From contig NZ_VRUR01000002.1 of assembly GCF_008040165.1 (NCBI RefSeq), positions 248,001 to 312,000 of the forward strand: DNA of 64,000 nt, given 5' to 3'. Of the stretch, positions 47,194 through 54,863 are shown one piece after another. The stretch comes from Flagellimonas hymeniacidonis. GTDB taxonomy: Bacteria; Bacteroidota; Bacteroidia; Flavobacteriales; Flavobacteriaceae. Under the pieces are notes generated by a model. That model was not told the DNA's origin. It did not search any database and was given only the letters and a program-made list of their open reading frames with translations. The first letter of the stretch is position 1. Every line of letters begins with the position of its first letter. Both the position numbers and the translations under genes were made by a program.

Positions 47194-47229
47194 AAAGGAG
47201 TTCCAAAGCAAAACTATGTGAACTCCTTT
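47194..47229. terminator. Stem-loop terminator after the sulfatase operon
   Basis: AAAGGAGTTC (47194-47203) pairs with GAACTCCTTT (47220-47229) across a 16-nt loop, followed by ATTTTC. It lies 85 bp after the sulfatase stop codon and could work in both directions. It also marks the edge of the galactoside locus before the mobile element begins. Confidence 0.7.
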
Positions 47230-47236
47230 ATTTTCA

Positions 47237-47263
47237 GTGACCTCGACAGGATTCAAACCTATC
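47237..47263 (-). other. tRNA 3'-end fragment, candidate attachment site
   Basis: On the minus strand GATAGG-TTTGAAT-CCTGTC forms a 6-bp stem with a seven-base loop, the form of a T-arm, followed directly by GAGGTCAC, which looks like the 3' strand of an acceptor stem. The remaining tRNA is absent: upstream sequence does not supply an anticodon arm or a matching 5' acceptor strand. A solitary tRNA 3' end at the border of mobilization genes is what integration by a tyrosine recombinase leaves behind. The fragment resembles a tRNA-Arg end, but that is a weak guess. Confidence 0.55.
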
Positions 47264-47429
47264 TTGTAAGTTATAGTGTTTTTAAGGTGTTTAAGAATGT
47301 CAAAGAATAAGAGGTAACTAAATAACTCCCTTTTTCATTGAACTAGATTGTTGTATAATGATTTTCAATCAAGATAAAGGTATGGATTTATCTCATCAAA
47401 ATGATATAAAAAAAATGAAATATAACGGA

Positions 47430-48791
47430 TTATGATAACTGATTACTTTTTATAAAATAATTGATATACTCGGGTATCAATGTGCCTAAATAATAAGGTA
47501 AATTCATAAGTAAGTATCTAGTCCCATTAGGTGTTTTTGTTTCTTGTATGGAAAACTCACCTGCATATATTCTGATAGCGTAAGGATGATTGGTACGCTC
47601 TATAAATTGATGAAGTGATTTTAAAGAACCTGTACTTCCAGATTTAATTTCAATAGGGATTACCTTTCCGCCCATAGCATAAACTAAATCAACTTCTGAA
47701 GATGCTTGTTTCTTTTCTCTAACCCAAAAATTAGGAAGTTCAGATGTATTACTTTGAATAGAAATTAATTCTTGTGTGATGATATGAGGTATAATAGCTC
47801 CCTTGTAACTTTGGCTTAAATCTTCCAGCATTAACATTTCTGCACTAATACCTAATATATGGTTAAGTATTCCTGTATCTAAAAATTGTAATCTAGGCGA
47901 TTTTTTTAGGTCTGGAATTATTGGTAATTCAGTAGTAGTAGTAGGATAAATAAGCTGAATGATTTTAGCTTGATGTAAATTTCGCATAGCTTCTCCAACC
48001 TCTCTTGACCTATAGTTGGAATTACCGAAATTTTGAAATTTTATACGTTCATCAACTGAATATGCAGCTGTAGCCATAATATGTTTAAGCACATTCTTTG
48101 CTGTGGTATTTGTTGTGTATTTTTCAGAATCACTAATATAAGAACTCCAAATACTTTCATATATGGAAGATAAATCAATGACACTTTTAGTATTGACATA
48201 TTGGCCAACTACCTCTGGCATTCCTCCTATGATGGTATATTGATTGAATAAATCAAGCAAGGTTTTATGTGCAACAGATTTTATAGGAATATTTTTTAAT
48301 TGTTCCAGACTTGTATGATGACCAATCGCTTCTAAATATTCTATAAAATTAAAAGGGTAGAGATATAAAAAATCGACTCTTCCCACAGGAAAACTTTGAA
48401 CATCTTTAAGAGCAAATTCAAGTAAAGACCCCGCAGCTATTACATGAAGTTCTGGAGTTTCTTCATAAAAATATCGTAAGAGCTGTATGGCTTTCGGCTG
48501 CTCCTGTATTTCATCAATAAAGAGTAATGTATCGCCAATATCTTTAGAAATAATATTATTAGAAATAAACAGAGCTTCAATAATAGTCTGTACATTATCT
48601 GTTTGCTCAAAGTACTGACGATCTACTTTTTTCTCTAAGTTAAGATGTATTGTGTGCTTATACGTTTTTGCAAATTCATTGACCAAAGTGGTTTTGCCAA
48701 CTTGTCTTGCACCCCTGACGATTAAAGGTTTTCGGTTGGGTTTGCATTTCCACTTATGTAATTGTCTTGAAAGGTTTCTTTTTAGTGTCAA
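47430..48791 (-). CDS. AAA ATPase with DUF4143 domain
   Basis: The 453-residue protein has Walker A at GARQVGKTT (27-35) and Walker B at LLFIDEI (about 88-94), forming an AAA_14 domain, followed by a DUF4143 domain with the ending GGKVIPIEIKSG, a PD-(D/E)xK-like motif. This family is common in mobile elements and in some genomes in many copies; its role is not well established, and it may act as a toxin-like or defence-related ATPase. It lies alone on the minus strand between the tRNA fragment and the ssb gene. Confidence 0.88.
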   Translation of the reverse strand: MTLKRNLSRQLHKWKCKPNRKPLIVRGARQVGKTTLVNEFAKTYKHTIHLNLEKKVDRQYFEQTDNVQTIIEALFISNNIISKDIGDTLLFIDEIQEQPKAIQLLRYFYEETPELHVIAAGSLLEFALKDVQSFPVGRVDFLYLYPFNFIEYLEAIGHHTSLEQLKNIPIKSVAHKTLLDLFNQYTIIGGMPEVVGQYVNTKSVIDLSSIYESIWSSYISDSEKYTTNTTAKNVLKHIMATAAYSVDERIKFQNFGNSNYRSREVGEAMRNLHQAKIIQLIYPTTTTELPIIPDLKKSPRLQFLDTGILNHILGISAEMLMLEDLSQSYKGAIIPHIITQELISIQSNTSELPNFWVREKKQASSEVDLVYAMGGKVIPIEIKSGSTGSLKSLHQFIERTNHPYAIRIYAGEFSIQETKTPNGTRYLLMNLPYYLGTLIPEYINYFIKSNQLS

Positions 48792-49108
48792 AATGATATT
48801 TTTTGCAACAAAGTAAATGCAAATATATTATTTTATTGTAACAAAGTAAATGATGATTTGATTGAATTTTGTACTAAAGTAAAGAATGGCATTAAAATTT
48901 GATTCCTCTCCCTTCCATTTTAAGCTTCCCATAGTGTTTTAATTCACTTACGGAGCCCTCGCCTCTACATTTTTTTGTCAGCAAAACAACAACATTCAGT
49001 TTTGAACTACGGCATAAACCAGGCTCATACTTCGCACTTTTTATACGTCTTATCAAACCTGAATATTAAATCAGACAGAGCATCAAAAAAGGTAACAACG
49101 AAGGCTCT
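48792..49108. other. Intergenic region, no gene seen
   Basis: About 320 bp of mixed composition between the ATPase start and the small frame at 49109. The stretch near 48960-49020 is richer in G+C than its surroundings and has no long open frame. Nothing with a recognisable structure was found. Confidence 0.4.
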
Positions 49109-49234
49109 ATGGGAAGTAAATCAAAGTATCGAATTATGAAATCATCTCAAAATATCCAAAAAGGAAGTGAAAATAAAAAAATCAAAAAGGAAAACACTCT
49201 GGATATAATAAGTAAATCACTTAAAAGAAAATGA
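49109..49234 (+). CDS. Possible 41-residue basic peptide upstream of ssb
   Basis: An ATG at 49109 opens a 41-codon frame rich in Lys, Ser and Asn (MGSKSKYRIMKSSQ at the N-terminus). It ends 24 bp before the ssb start codon. The composition could suit a small DNA-binding peptide, but it could equally be chance in an A-rich strand. No homologue is recognised. Confidence 0.25.
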   Translation: MGSKSKYRIMKSSQNIQKGSENKKIKKENTLDIISKSLKRK

Positions 49235-49258
49235 ATATTAATTTTTAAATATATAGTT

Positions 49259-49594
49259 ATGAGTAGTATTAAAAATCACGTACAATTAATTGGGAATGTT
49301 GGGCAAGAGCCTTCAATCACTAAACTAGAAAACGGAAAGAAAGTAGCTCGTTTTTCGTTAGCCACAAATGAATATTACAAGAACTCTAAAGACGAAAAGC
49401 AAACCGACACTAATTGGCATGCCATTGTGGCTTGGGGTAAAACGGCTGAAATTATAGAGCAATATGTAGGTAAAGGAAAAGAGATTGGAATAGTCGGAAA
49501 ACTTAAAACTAGGAGCTACACCACAGATGACGGAAACCAACGCTATGTTACCGAAGTGGAAGCAAATGAAATTCTACTCCTAGGTAGTAAATAA
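49259..49594 (+). CDS. ssb: Single-stranded DNA-binding protein, short form
   Basis: The 111-residue protein is one OB-fold: NHVQLIGNVGQEPSITKLENG at the start, WHAIVAWGKTAEIIEQYVGKG and the closing strand YVTEVEANEILLLG. It lacks the acidic C-terminal tail (DDxxPF type) through which chromosomal SSB recruits partner proteins, so it is a typical plasmid or conjugative-element form that coats transferred DNA. It is followed by its own terminator (49601-49637). Confidence 0.95.
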   Translation: MSSIKNHVQLIGNVGQEPSITKLENGKKVARFSLATNEYYKNSKDEKQTDTNWHAIVAWGKTAEIIEQYVGKGKEIGIVGKLKTRSYTTDDGNQRYVTEVEANEILLLGSK

Positions 49595-49600
49595 AAAAGA

Positions 49601-49637
49601 AAGAGGGCAACTCCTGGTAGTGTGTGCCCTCTTTTTT
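49601..49637 (+). terminator. Terminator after ssb
   Basis: AAGAGGGCA (49601-49609) pairs with TGCCCTCTT (49625-49633) across a 15-nt loop and is followed by TTTT. It lies 7 bp after the ssb stop codon. Confidence 0.85.
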
Positions 49638-49664
49638 CATTATTAATCTCTTAAAAAAGAAACA

Positions 49665-50114
49665 ATGAAAGACAAAGTTAATGAAATACAAATAAGCTAC
49701 AAGGATAGAATTAGCATATCCAAATCACCTAGCATCAAAAGTTCATCTGATGCTGCAGAATTACTATTCGAGTATTGGGATAAGGACACCATAGCACTAT
49801 ATGAAAACTTTAAAGTAGTCCTTTTGAACAACTCGAATAGGGTTAAAGGGATTTATGAACTTTCAAAAGGTGGGATTACAGGAACTCTAGTGGACATAAG
49901 AATCTTATTTGCCACAATATTAAAATCCCTAACTGTGGGGATTATTTTATCACACAATCACCCATCGGGAAAATTGCAAGCAAGTAATGCTGATATTCAA
50001 TTGACCAAAAAAATACAGAAAGCAGCTCAGTTTTTTGACATAGCAGTTTTGGATCATGTAATCATTACTCCAAATGGCAACTTCTATAGTTTCGCTGATA
50101 ATGGAATATTATAA
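49665..50114 (+). CDS. RadC-like JAB-domain protein
   Basis: The 149-residue protein is only the MPN/JAB domain of RadC, without the N-terminal helix-hairpin-helix part. The JAMM metal motif is intact: Glu near 47, His97 and His99 in SHNHPSG, and Asp110. Short RadC-like proteins are common accessory proteins of conjugative and mobilizable elements in this phylum. The precise enzymatic role, probably peptidase- or nuclease-like, has not been settled. It is followed 10 bp later by a small gene. Confidence 0.9.
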   Translation: MKDKVNEIQISYKDRISISKSPSIKSSSDAAELLFEYWDKDTIALYENFKVVLLNNSNRVKGIYELSKGGITGTLVDIRILFATILKSLTVGIILSHNHPSGKLQASNADIQLTKKIQKAAQFFDIAVLDHVIITPNGNFYSFADNGIL

Positions 50115-50124
50115 ATGGATAGTT

Positions 50125-50322
50125 ATGATTTACATAAAATTTCAGGATCTAAGCGAAGAAAAGCAAGAGGAACTATTGAAGGTTTCTAGAGAGCATGTTA
50201 CCTATCTTTTTGGAGATTCCATTAAAAAATATGTGGACAAAACAGGAGCAGATTTTGAACGTTTGATAGATGAGGAAACCATTAAAAACCTCTATACCTA
50301 CGATTACTTTTTTAATATCTAA
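50125..50322 (+). CDS. Small acidic hypothetical protein
   Basis: The frame from the ATG at 50125 encodes 65 residues, mostly helical and charged (IYIKFQDLSEEKQEELLKV). I do not recognise it. It sits 10 bp after the RadC-like gene and before a terminator, so the two are probably cotranscribed. The Met at 50101 would overlap the preceding gene and is less likely as start. Confidence 0.6.
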   Translation: MIYIKFQDLSEEKQEELLKVSREHVTYLFGDSIKKYVDKTGADFERLIDEETIKNLYTYDYFFNI

Positions 50323-50340
50323 AAAGCTAAAACAGCACAA

Positions 50341-50372
50341 AAAGACCTTTCTATTATGAAGGGTCTTTTTTT
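50341..50372 (+). terminator. Terminator after the RadC-like operon
   Basis: AAAGACCTTTC (50341-50351) pairs with GAAGGGTCTTT with one G-T wobble, followed by a T-run. It lies about 19 bp after the small gene. Confidence 0.8.
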
Positions 50373-50549
50373 AGTTTAAACCCTTAAATTTTGTAACTTC
50401 ATCAAGCTGATATATAGCAGGTTTACTGTATGGTCGATGACTATTTTGATTTGACTTTCCTAAGACCATACAGATCAAAAACAAATAATAAAGGAATCGT
50501 ATTCCGATAAAGAGCAATTGTCCTTTTTGGTCAAATTGTGTGATTTTTT

Positions 50550-50606
50550 GTCCCGTTTTCGGGACGAAAAGGAGCAGCAAGAGGGTAACACGCATAGCGA
50601 TGTTAC
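50550..50606. other. Candidate origin of transfer (oriT)
   Basis: A hairpin GTCCCG-TTTT-CGGGAC (50550-50565) is followed 20 bp later by a second inverted repeat GTAACA-N10-TGTTAC (50585-50606). The 57-bp block lies in the 400-bp gene-free stretch directly upstream of the BfmA-like and MobB relaxase genes, where mobilizable elements usually have their oriT. The G+C content is higher than in the surrounding sequence. The nick site cannot be assigned by eye. The rest of the gap, 50373-50725, holds nothing else recognisable. Confidence 0.5.
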
Positions 50607-50725
50607 GAATTATAAGTATTTGAAAAACAGTTAGATATAAATTTAATAAACCGAAATGTTTTTTGGATTTGCAGCAAATTGCTTCAGAACTCCAACGAAT
50701 AAGCATTTTTTTACAGCAAAAAAGC

Positions 50726-51253
50726 ATGGAAGAATTTTCAAAATATGACTTTTCGGCGATTAACATCAAGAAAAAAGTAGCTGTTAGATTTAGAAAGTTT
50801 TCCAAGGAAATTTCAAAGTCCAATACAGAAGCATTAGCAGCGATGCTTAATTTTTTTGATTGGAACGACCTTTCCCCACACGATAACTTGGGTGTTAAAA
50901 ATGAGCGAACCAATAAACGGATAAATGCAGTAATTGCCATTCTTAAGAACATTGAAAAGCACCAGACCAAACCGATGAATGCCATGTTGCAAACCCTATT
51001 TGAAGAAACCACCAATCTTGAAAAAGAAGAGGAATCTTTTGGTTTTGAAACTCCCCTAGTTACTTCGGAGAACGAAGAACTGGAGTATTATCGTGAAGGA
51101 TATTATAACCTTAAGGAAAAGTACCACACATTAAAACTTCAGATGGATGATATCCTGTCAAAAGTAACTTATGTGAAAAGTAATTTTGGTAAAGGTTCTT
51201 TCAAATTAGATATAGACATAACAACCTTGGAAGAATTAAAAAAACAGTTATAG
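50726..51253 (+). CDS. BfmA/BtgA-type mobilization accessory protein
   Basis: The 175-residue protein from the ATG at 50726 begins MEEFSKYDFSAINIKKKVAV, which fits the family of BfmA/BtgA DNA-binding proteins that assist the relaxase at oriT. A TTG at 50663 would extend it by 21 residues, but the extension looks unlike the family. A coiled coil is predicted from about residue 110 (EELEYYREGYYNLKEKYHT). It lies just downstream of the candidate oriT, and the relaxase gene starts at the next base after its stop. Confidence 0.8.
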   Translation: MEEFSKYDFSAINIKKKVAVRFRKFSKEISKSNTEALAAMLNFFDWNDLSPHDNLGVKNERTNKRINAVIAILKNIEKHQTKPMNAMLQTLFEETTNLEKEEESFGFETPLVTSENEELEYYREGYYNLKEKYHTLKLQMDDILSKVTYVKSNFGKGSFKLDIDITTLEELKKQL

Positions 51254-52282
51254 ATGTACATCACCATTTCCCCTCAAAAAATCAGTGGAGACTATTCGCA
51301 AAGCGTTGGTGATTTTGTCTCCTATCTTGAAAAGGAAAATGAAGGAAAACCCATTGCGGAGCAGGAACACTTTTTTAACCAATACGGTGAGGAAATCACG
51401 GGTAGTGAAGTCATCAAAGAAATTGATGGCAATACTGCCAAACTTAAAAAGAAGGAGCCCAAGTTTTATTCAATCACCATAAATCCTAGTATAAGGGAGT
51501 TAAAACAATTACAAGACCCCAAAAGAGATTTAAAAACCTATACCCAAGAACTTATGAAAGATTATGCCAAGGCATTTCATAGGGAAATCAATGGAAAGGA
51601 AGTATCTGTAAATGATATTAAATATTTTGCCAAAATTGAATATCAACGATCTTTCAAAGGAACGGACAAAGAGATACAGGAAAACCAACCCTACGCTACA
51701 AAAATATTGTCGTTCAAACATGAAATTCGAGCTATCGAGGAAGGTAGGAACACGGGAAACATCAAAAAACTGGAAAACCAAATTTCTCGACTTGAAAAAC
51801 AGGCCCCGCATCAACAAAATGGGAAACGTATTGTTAGAGGGATGCCCAAAGAAGGATCACAGACCCACATTCATATTATTGTAAGCCGAAAGGATATGAG
51901 TAATTCAGTAAGCTTGTCCCCAGGAGGCAAACATAAAGCTTCGGAAGTAATGATGCACGGTAAAATAGTAAAGCGGGGGTTTGATAGGAATGGATTCTTT
52001 GCAGCCTCAGAAAAGACGTTCGATAAGTTATTCCATTATAAGCGAAATTATGTGGAATCCTATAAGGCAAGAAAAACACTTTTAAAGAACCCCAAAATCT
52101 ACTTTTCAGTCCTATCAGGATTGCCAACCAATGAAAGAGCAGTAGCCTACAAGCTACTTTCAAAATCCGGAGTTCCCACTATGAACATACCAACAAATAA
52201 ATTGCAATTGACAGTAAAAGCCATTAAGAAAATAAAACAAGGTTTTGACAAGGCCATTCAATCCAGTTCCATAGGTATATGA
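51254..52282 (+). CDS. MobB-type relaxase
   Basis: The 342-residue protein is a MobB/DUF5712-family relaxase, which nicks one strand at oriT and remains attached to the transferred DNA. The histidine motif THIHIIVSR (His205, His207) and the downstream SRKDMSNSVSLSPGGK are visible. N-terminal Tyr candidates exist, but the catalytic one cannot be assigned. It overlaps the coupling-protein gene by 4 bp. The length is normal for the family. Confidence 0.85.
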   Translation: MYITISPQKISGDYSQSVGDFVSYLEKENEGKPIAEQEHFFNQYGEEITGSEVIKEIDGNTAKLKKKEPKFYSITINPSIRELKQLQDPKRDLKTYTQELMKDYAKAFHREINGKEVSVNDIKYFAKIEYQRSFKGTDKEIQENQPYATKILSFKHEIRAIEEGRNTGNIKKLENQISRLEKQAPHQQNGKRIVRGMPKEGSQTHIHIIVSRKDMSNSVSLSPGGKHKASEVMMHGKIVKRGFDRNGFFAASEKTFDKLFHYKRNYVESYKARKTLLKNPKIYFSVLSGLPTNERAVAYKLLSKSGVPTMNIPTNKLQLTVKAIKKIKQGFDKAIQSSSIGI

Positions 52283-53763
52283 ATGCTTCATTGGCTCATA
52301 TCGTTCTATGCACAATCATTCCCCTGATTACCCTTGCTCTTCTTTTCTATGTCTTTTTCCATACGGAAAAATCCGAAATGAAGGACAAGAAGTATCGAGT
52401 ACCGTTTAAACTGAAAACTGGCAAATTTCAAATTGGGAATGTTAAAAGGGGAGTTTCTATCATTGGTTCTGCAGGTAGTGGAAAAACGGAGAGCGTTATT
52501 TACAATTTTCTGAAACATTTCAGTAAACATGAATTCTGTGGTATCATACATGATTATAAAGATTTTGAGCTGACTGAGATTGCCTATCCGCTTTTTAAAG
52601 ACAAAGAGGTTAAATTTTATACCATATCATTCGATGAAATCCATTTTAAGGTCAATCCAATTGCTCCAAGATACTTGCCAAATGAAGAAAGTGTCAATGA
52701 GGTATCAAAAGTGCTAATTGAAAATTTATTGGAACAAAGCCTTTCGGAAGCATCAGGGAGTAATAAATTCTTTTCGGACGCCGTTGAAGGTTTGTTGAGT
52801 GGATTGATTTGGAAATTAAAAACAGCACACCATAAGTATTGTACATTACCTCATTTGATTGCGCTTTTTCAATCGATGAACACTAAGAAATTAGTTGCTT
52901 TTTTAAGTTCCGATTTGACTTCAAAAGCGATGGCTAGTGCCTTTATAAATGGTATCGAATCAGAAAAGCAGACTGCTGGTGTAAAAAGCACCTTGGCGAA
53001 TGCCCTCAAGAAAATTAGTTCACAGAAATTGTTCATGATACTCTCGGCAGATGAAGTTCCATTAGATATTAATAATTCCAAAAGTAAAGGAGTTATTTCT
53101 GTTGTAAATAAACCACAATATGAATCAGCATATTCCCCAATCATTGCCACGATTATGCATACGGTTATAAAACAAATGAGCGTGAGAAATCAAGAATCTT
53201 CCTTTATATTAATGGAAGAAGCCCCAACAATCAAATTACTCAATATGCATCGAATTCCCGCAACCTTAAGGAGCTACGACATTACCACAGTTTATGTTAT
53301 GCAAGATAAAATCCAAAACGATATGCTATATGGAGAGAAAGCAAGTAAAGCTATTCTAAGTAATTTGTCGTATCAGTTTTTTGGAAAAGTAAATGATCCT
53401 GATACAGCTAAATACTACGAACGGTTCTTCGAGATTGTAAAGAATCCGACACGAAGCATTAGCAAAGGAACTGGTCTTTCTTGGGATGCTAGGATTACCA
53501 AAGGGGAGAAAGAAGCTCCAAAACGTAGAGCGGATCTTTTTTTTAGATTAAAGCAAGGTGAATTTATTGCTTTTGCAGATGGGAAAGACAGAAAAATTAG
53601 ATTCAAATTATTGAATATCGTTAAATTAAAGCCCGAGCCTAGACTAGTATTCACTAAAGAAGAACTCGACCTGAACTATCAAAGGATAAATAGAGATGTC
53701 AAAGGAATTGCTGATAAAAGCGTTAATACTTCATATAAGGGACCGGATAGGCGTCTATTATAA
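52279..53763 (+). CDS. VirD4/TraG-like conjugative coupling protein
   Basis: The 494-residue protein has one N-terminal membrane helix (about 6-28) and a P-loop ATPase domain with Walker A GSAGSGKT (63-70) and a Walker B-like ILMEEAP near 312. It belongs to the type IV coupling proteins that hand the relaxase-DNA complex to a conjugation channel. The element has no visible channel genes, so it would have to borrow the machinery of another conjugative element. The last third is duplicated, in degraded form, at 54040-54550. Confidence 0.88.
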   Translation: MNASLAHIVLCTIIPLITLALLFYVFFHTEKSEMKDKKYRVPFKLKTGKFQIGNVKRGVSIIGSAGSGKTESVIYNFLKHFSKHEFCGIIHDYKDFELTEIAYPLFKDKEVKFYTISFDEIHFKVNPIAPRYLPNEESVNEVSKVLIENLLEQSLSEASGSNKFFSDAVEGLLSGLIWKLKTAHHKYCTLPHLIALFQSMNTKKLVAFLSSDLTSKAMASAFINGIESEKQTAGVKSTLANALKKISSQKLFMILSADEVPLDINNSKSKGVISVVNKPQYESAYSPIIATIMHTVIKQMSVRNQESSFILMEEAPTIKLLNMHRIPATLRSYDITTVYVMQDKIQNDMLYGEKASKAILSNLSYQFFGKVNDPDTAKYYERFFEIVKNPTRSISKGTGLSWDARITKGEKEAPKRRADLFFRLKQGEFIAFADGKDRKIRFKLLNIVKLKPEPRLVFTKEELDLNYQRINRDVKGIADKSVNTSYKGPDRRLL

Positions 53764-53783
53764 CATTGTTTGGTTTTGTTGAA

Positions 53784-53918
53784 ATGTTTGATAAAAAAGG
53801 AAAAGTATTTCAAAAATTGTCAAGTAGAGAGGGCCTTCTAGAAAATAAAACTTTTGCTCAGCTTAAAGAATTTAGCTACAAAGTAATTGTAGCCTTACCT
53901 TTTTTAGGACATCGCTAA
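53784..53918 (+). pseudogene. Truncated frame running into the IS remnant
   Basis: An ATG at 53784 (MFDKKGKVFQKLSSREG) opens a frame that reads to 53887 in sequence resembling coding DNA and then into the IS end, stopping at 53918. It looks like the N-terminus of a gene cut by insertion. I do not recognise the product. Confidence 0.4.
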
Positions 53919-54039
53919 ATTCATAAAAATACCTTTATCGTTGACCGTTTCGGGGAAGAATTCTTCCCCGAAACGGTCTATGTATTCTCTCGGTGGCATA
54001 TCCCCTAATGATGAATGGGGATGTTTCTTATTGTAATCC
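53888..54039 (-). mobile_element. IS3-family remnant: transposase OrfB C-terminus and one end
   Basis: On the minus strand the sequence encodes FLDYNKKHPHSSLGDMPPRE and continues to a TAA, the typical C-terminus of the IS3-family DDE transposase (the RPHSSLG motif). Only about 45 codons remain. The right end is probably near 53888 (TGTAGCCTTACC). The other side joins directly, without a left end, to the coupling-protein fragment at 54040, so the insertion was followed by deletion. Confidence 0.75.
53943..53978. repeat. Perfect 36-bp palindrome inside the IS remnant
   Basis: Two 18-bp arms (GACCGTTTCGGGGAAGAA and its complement) meet without a spacer, centred between 53960 and 53961. The palindrome lies in the coding end of the transposase fragment. 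It could form a strong hairpin in RNA or a cruciform in DNA. Confidence 0.85.
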
Positions 54040-54550
54040 AGGAACATTGAGAAGTTATGATATTGCCACTATTTACGTGATGCTGGATAAAACTCAAAAT
54101 GACATGGTTTATGGAGATAAGGCGAGCAAGGCGATTTTGAGCAATCTATCGTATCAATTCTTTGGAAAAGGGAATGACCCGGATACGGCCAAATACTTTG
54201 AACGCTTTTTTGAACTTATTAAAAATCCTACAAAAAGCGTTGGTAAGGGAACGGGTCTTTCGTGGGATGCCAGAATTACAAAAGGAGAAAGGGAAGTGCC
54301 AAAGCGAAGAGCAGAAATTTTATTTCGTTTAAAATAGGGAGAGTTTATTGGCTTTGGTGATGGAATAGACTACATGTTGCAATTCAAAAAGCAGTTTATC
54401 ATAAAGCATATTCCAAAGAAAGAAAACTGGATGAAGGATGAAGAAATAAAACTAAATTTTTCTAGAGTATTTATGGAAATCCGGTCAATCTTCAATTCAC
54501 AGATAGTTGCTGTTCACTATTCTGTTTACAAAATATTCAAGGCTTTTTAA
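54040..54550 (+). pseudogene. Degraded second copy of the coupling-protein C-terminus
   Basis: From TLRSYDIATIYVM onward the sequence follows the C-terminal third of the intact coupling protein (TLRSYDITTVYVM at the matching place), with many conservative changes. The frame is broken by TAG at 54335-54337 where the intact gene has a Gln codon (RLKQGEF versus RLK-stop-GEF). It remains open after that to a TAA at 54548-54550. The 5' part is replaced by the IS remnant. It is a paralogous rather than recent copy, since the two differ at many positions. Confidence 0.85.
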
Positions 54551-54863
54551 TTAAATCGAGTAAGGAAATTTCCTTTTTTATTTATGGGTAGATTGAAAGA
54601 AGGTGAGTAAGGTATCTTTAAGTTTAAGATTTGCCCTATCATTACGGAACACCGTAATTCCCATACTTCATCTTTTTTGCCGACAAAGAAAAGCGGCAAT
54701 GGTGTTCGGCTACGAGTTAAAATCACGTTCTTCGAAGATATGGAATGATCTTGCGCCAAAATCTATTTTCTTCTAATGGGTGTATCATTTTATGATATTT
54801 TAACAATTCTGTTTTAATGGATGTTGTTCAGAGGAGAGCATTACTAGAAAATCCAGATACACA
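54551..54863. other. Intergenic region at the right edge of the mobile element
   Basis: This 313-bp stretch holds no gene. It contains a short imperfect stem near 54640-54660 (CATTACGGAACACCGTAAT). No second copy of the tRNA 3'-end fragment is found here, so the right boundary of the element is not marked. Confidence 0.4.

Noticed and set aside
47237..47312. A complete tRNA gene on the minus strand
   Set aside because: Only the T-arm and the acceptor 3' strand are present; there is no anticodon arm and no matching 5' acceptor strand.
50371..51015. Minus-strand open frame of 214 codons over the mobilization gene start
   Set aside because: It overlaps the BfmA-like gene and the candidate oriT, its translation has no recognisable domain, and the plus strand has clear family similarity there.
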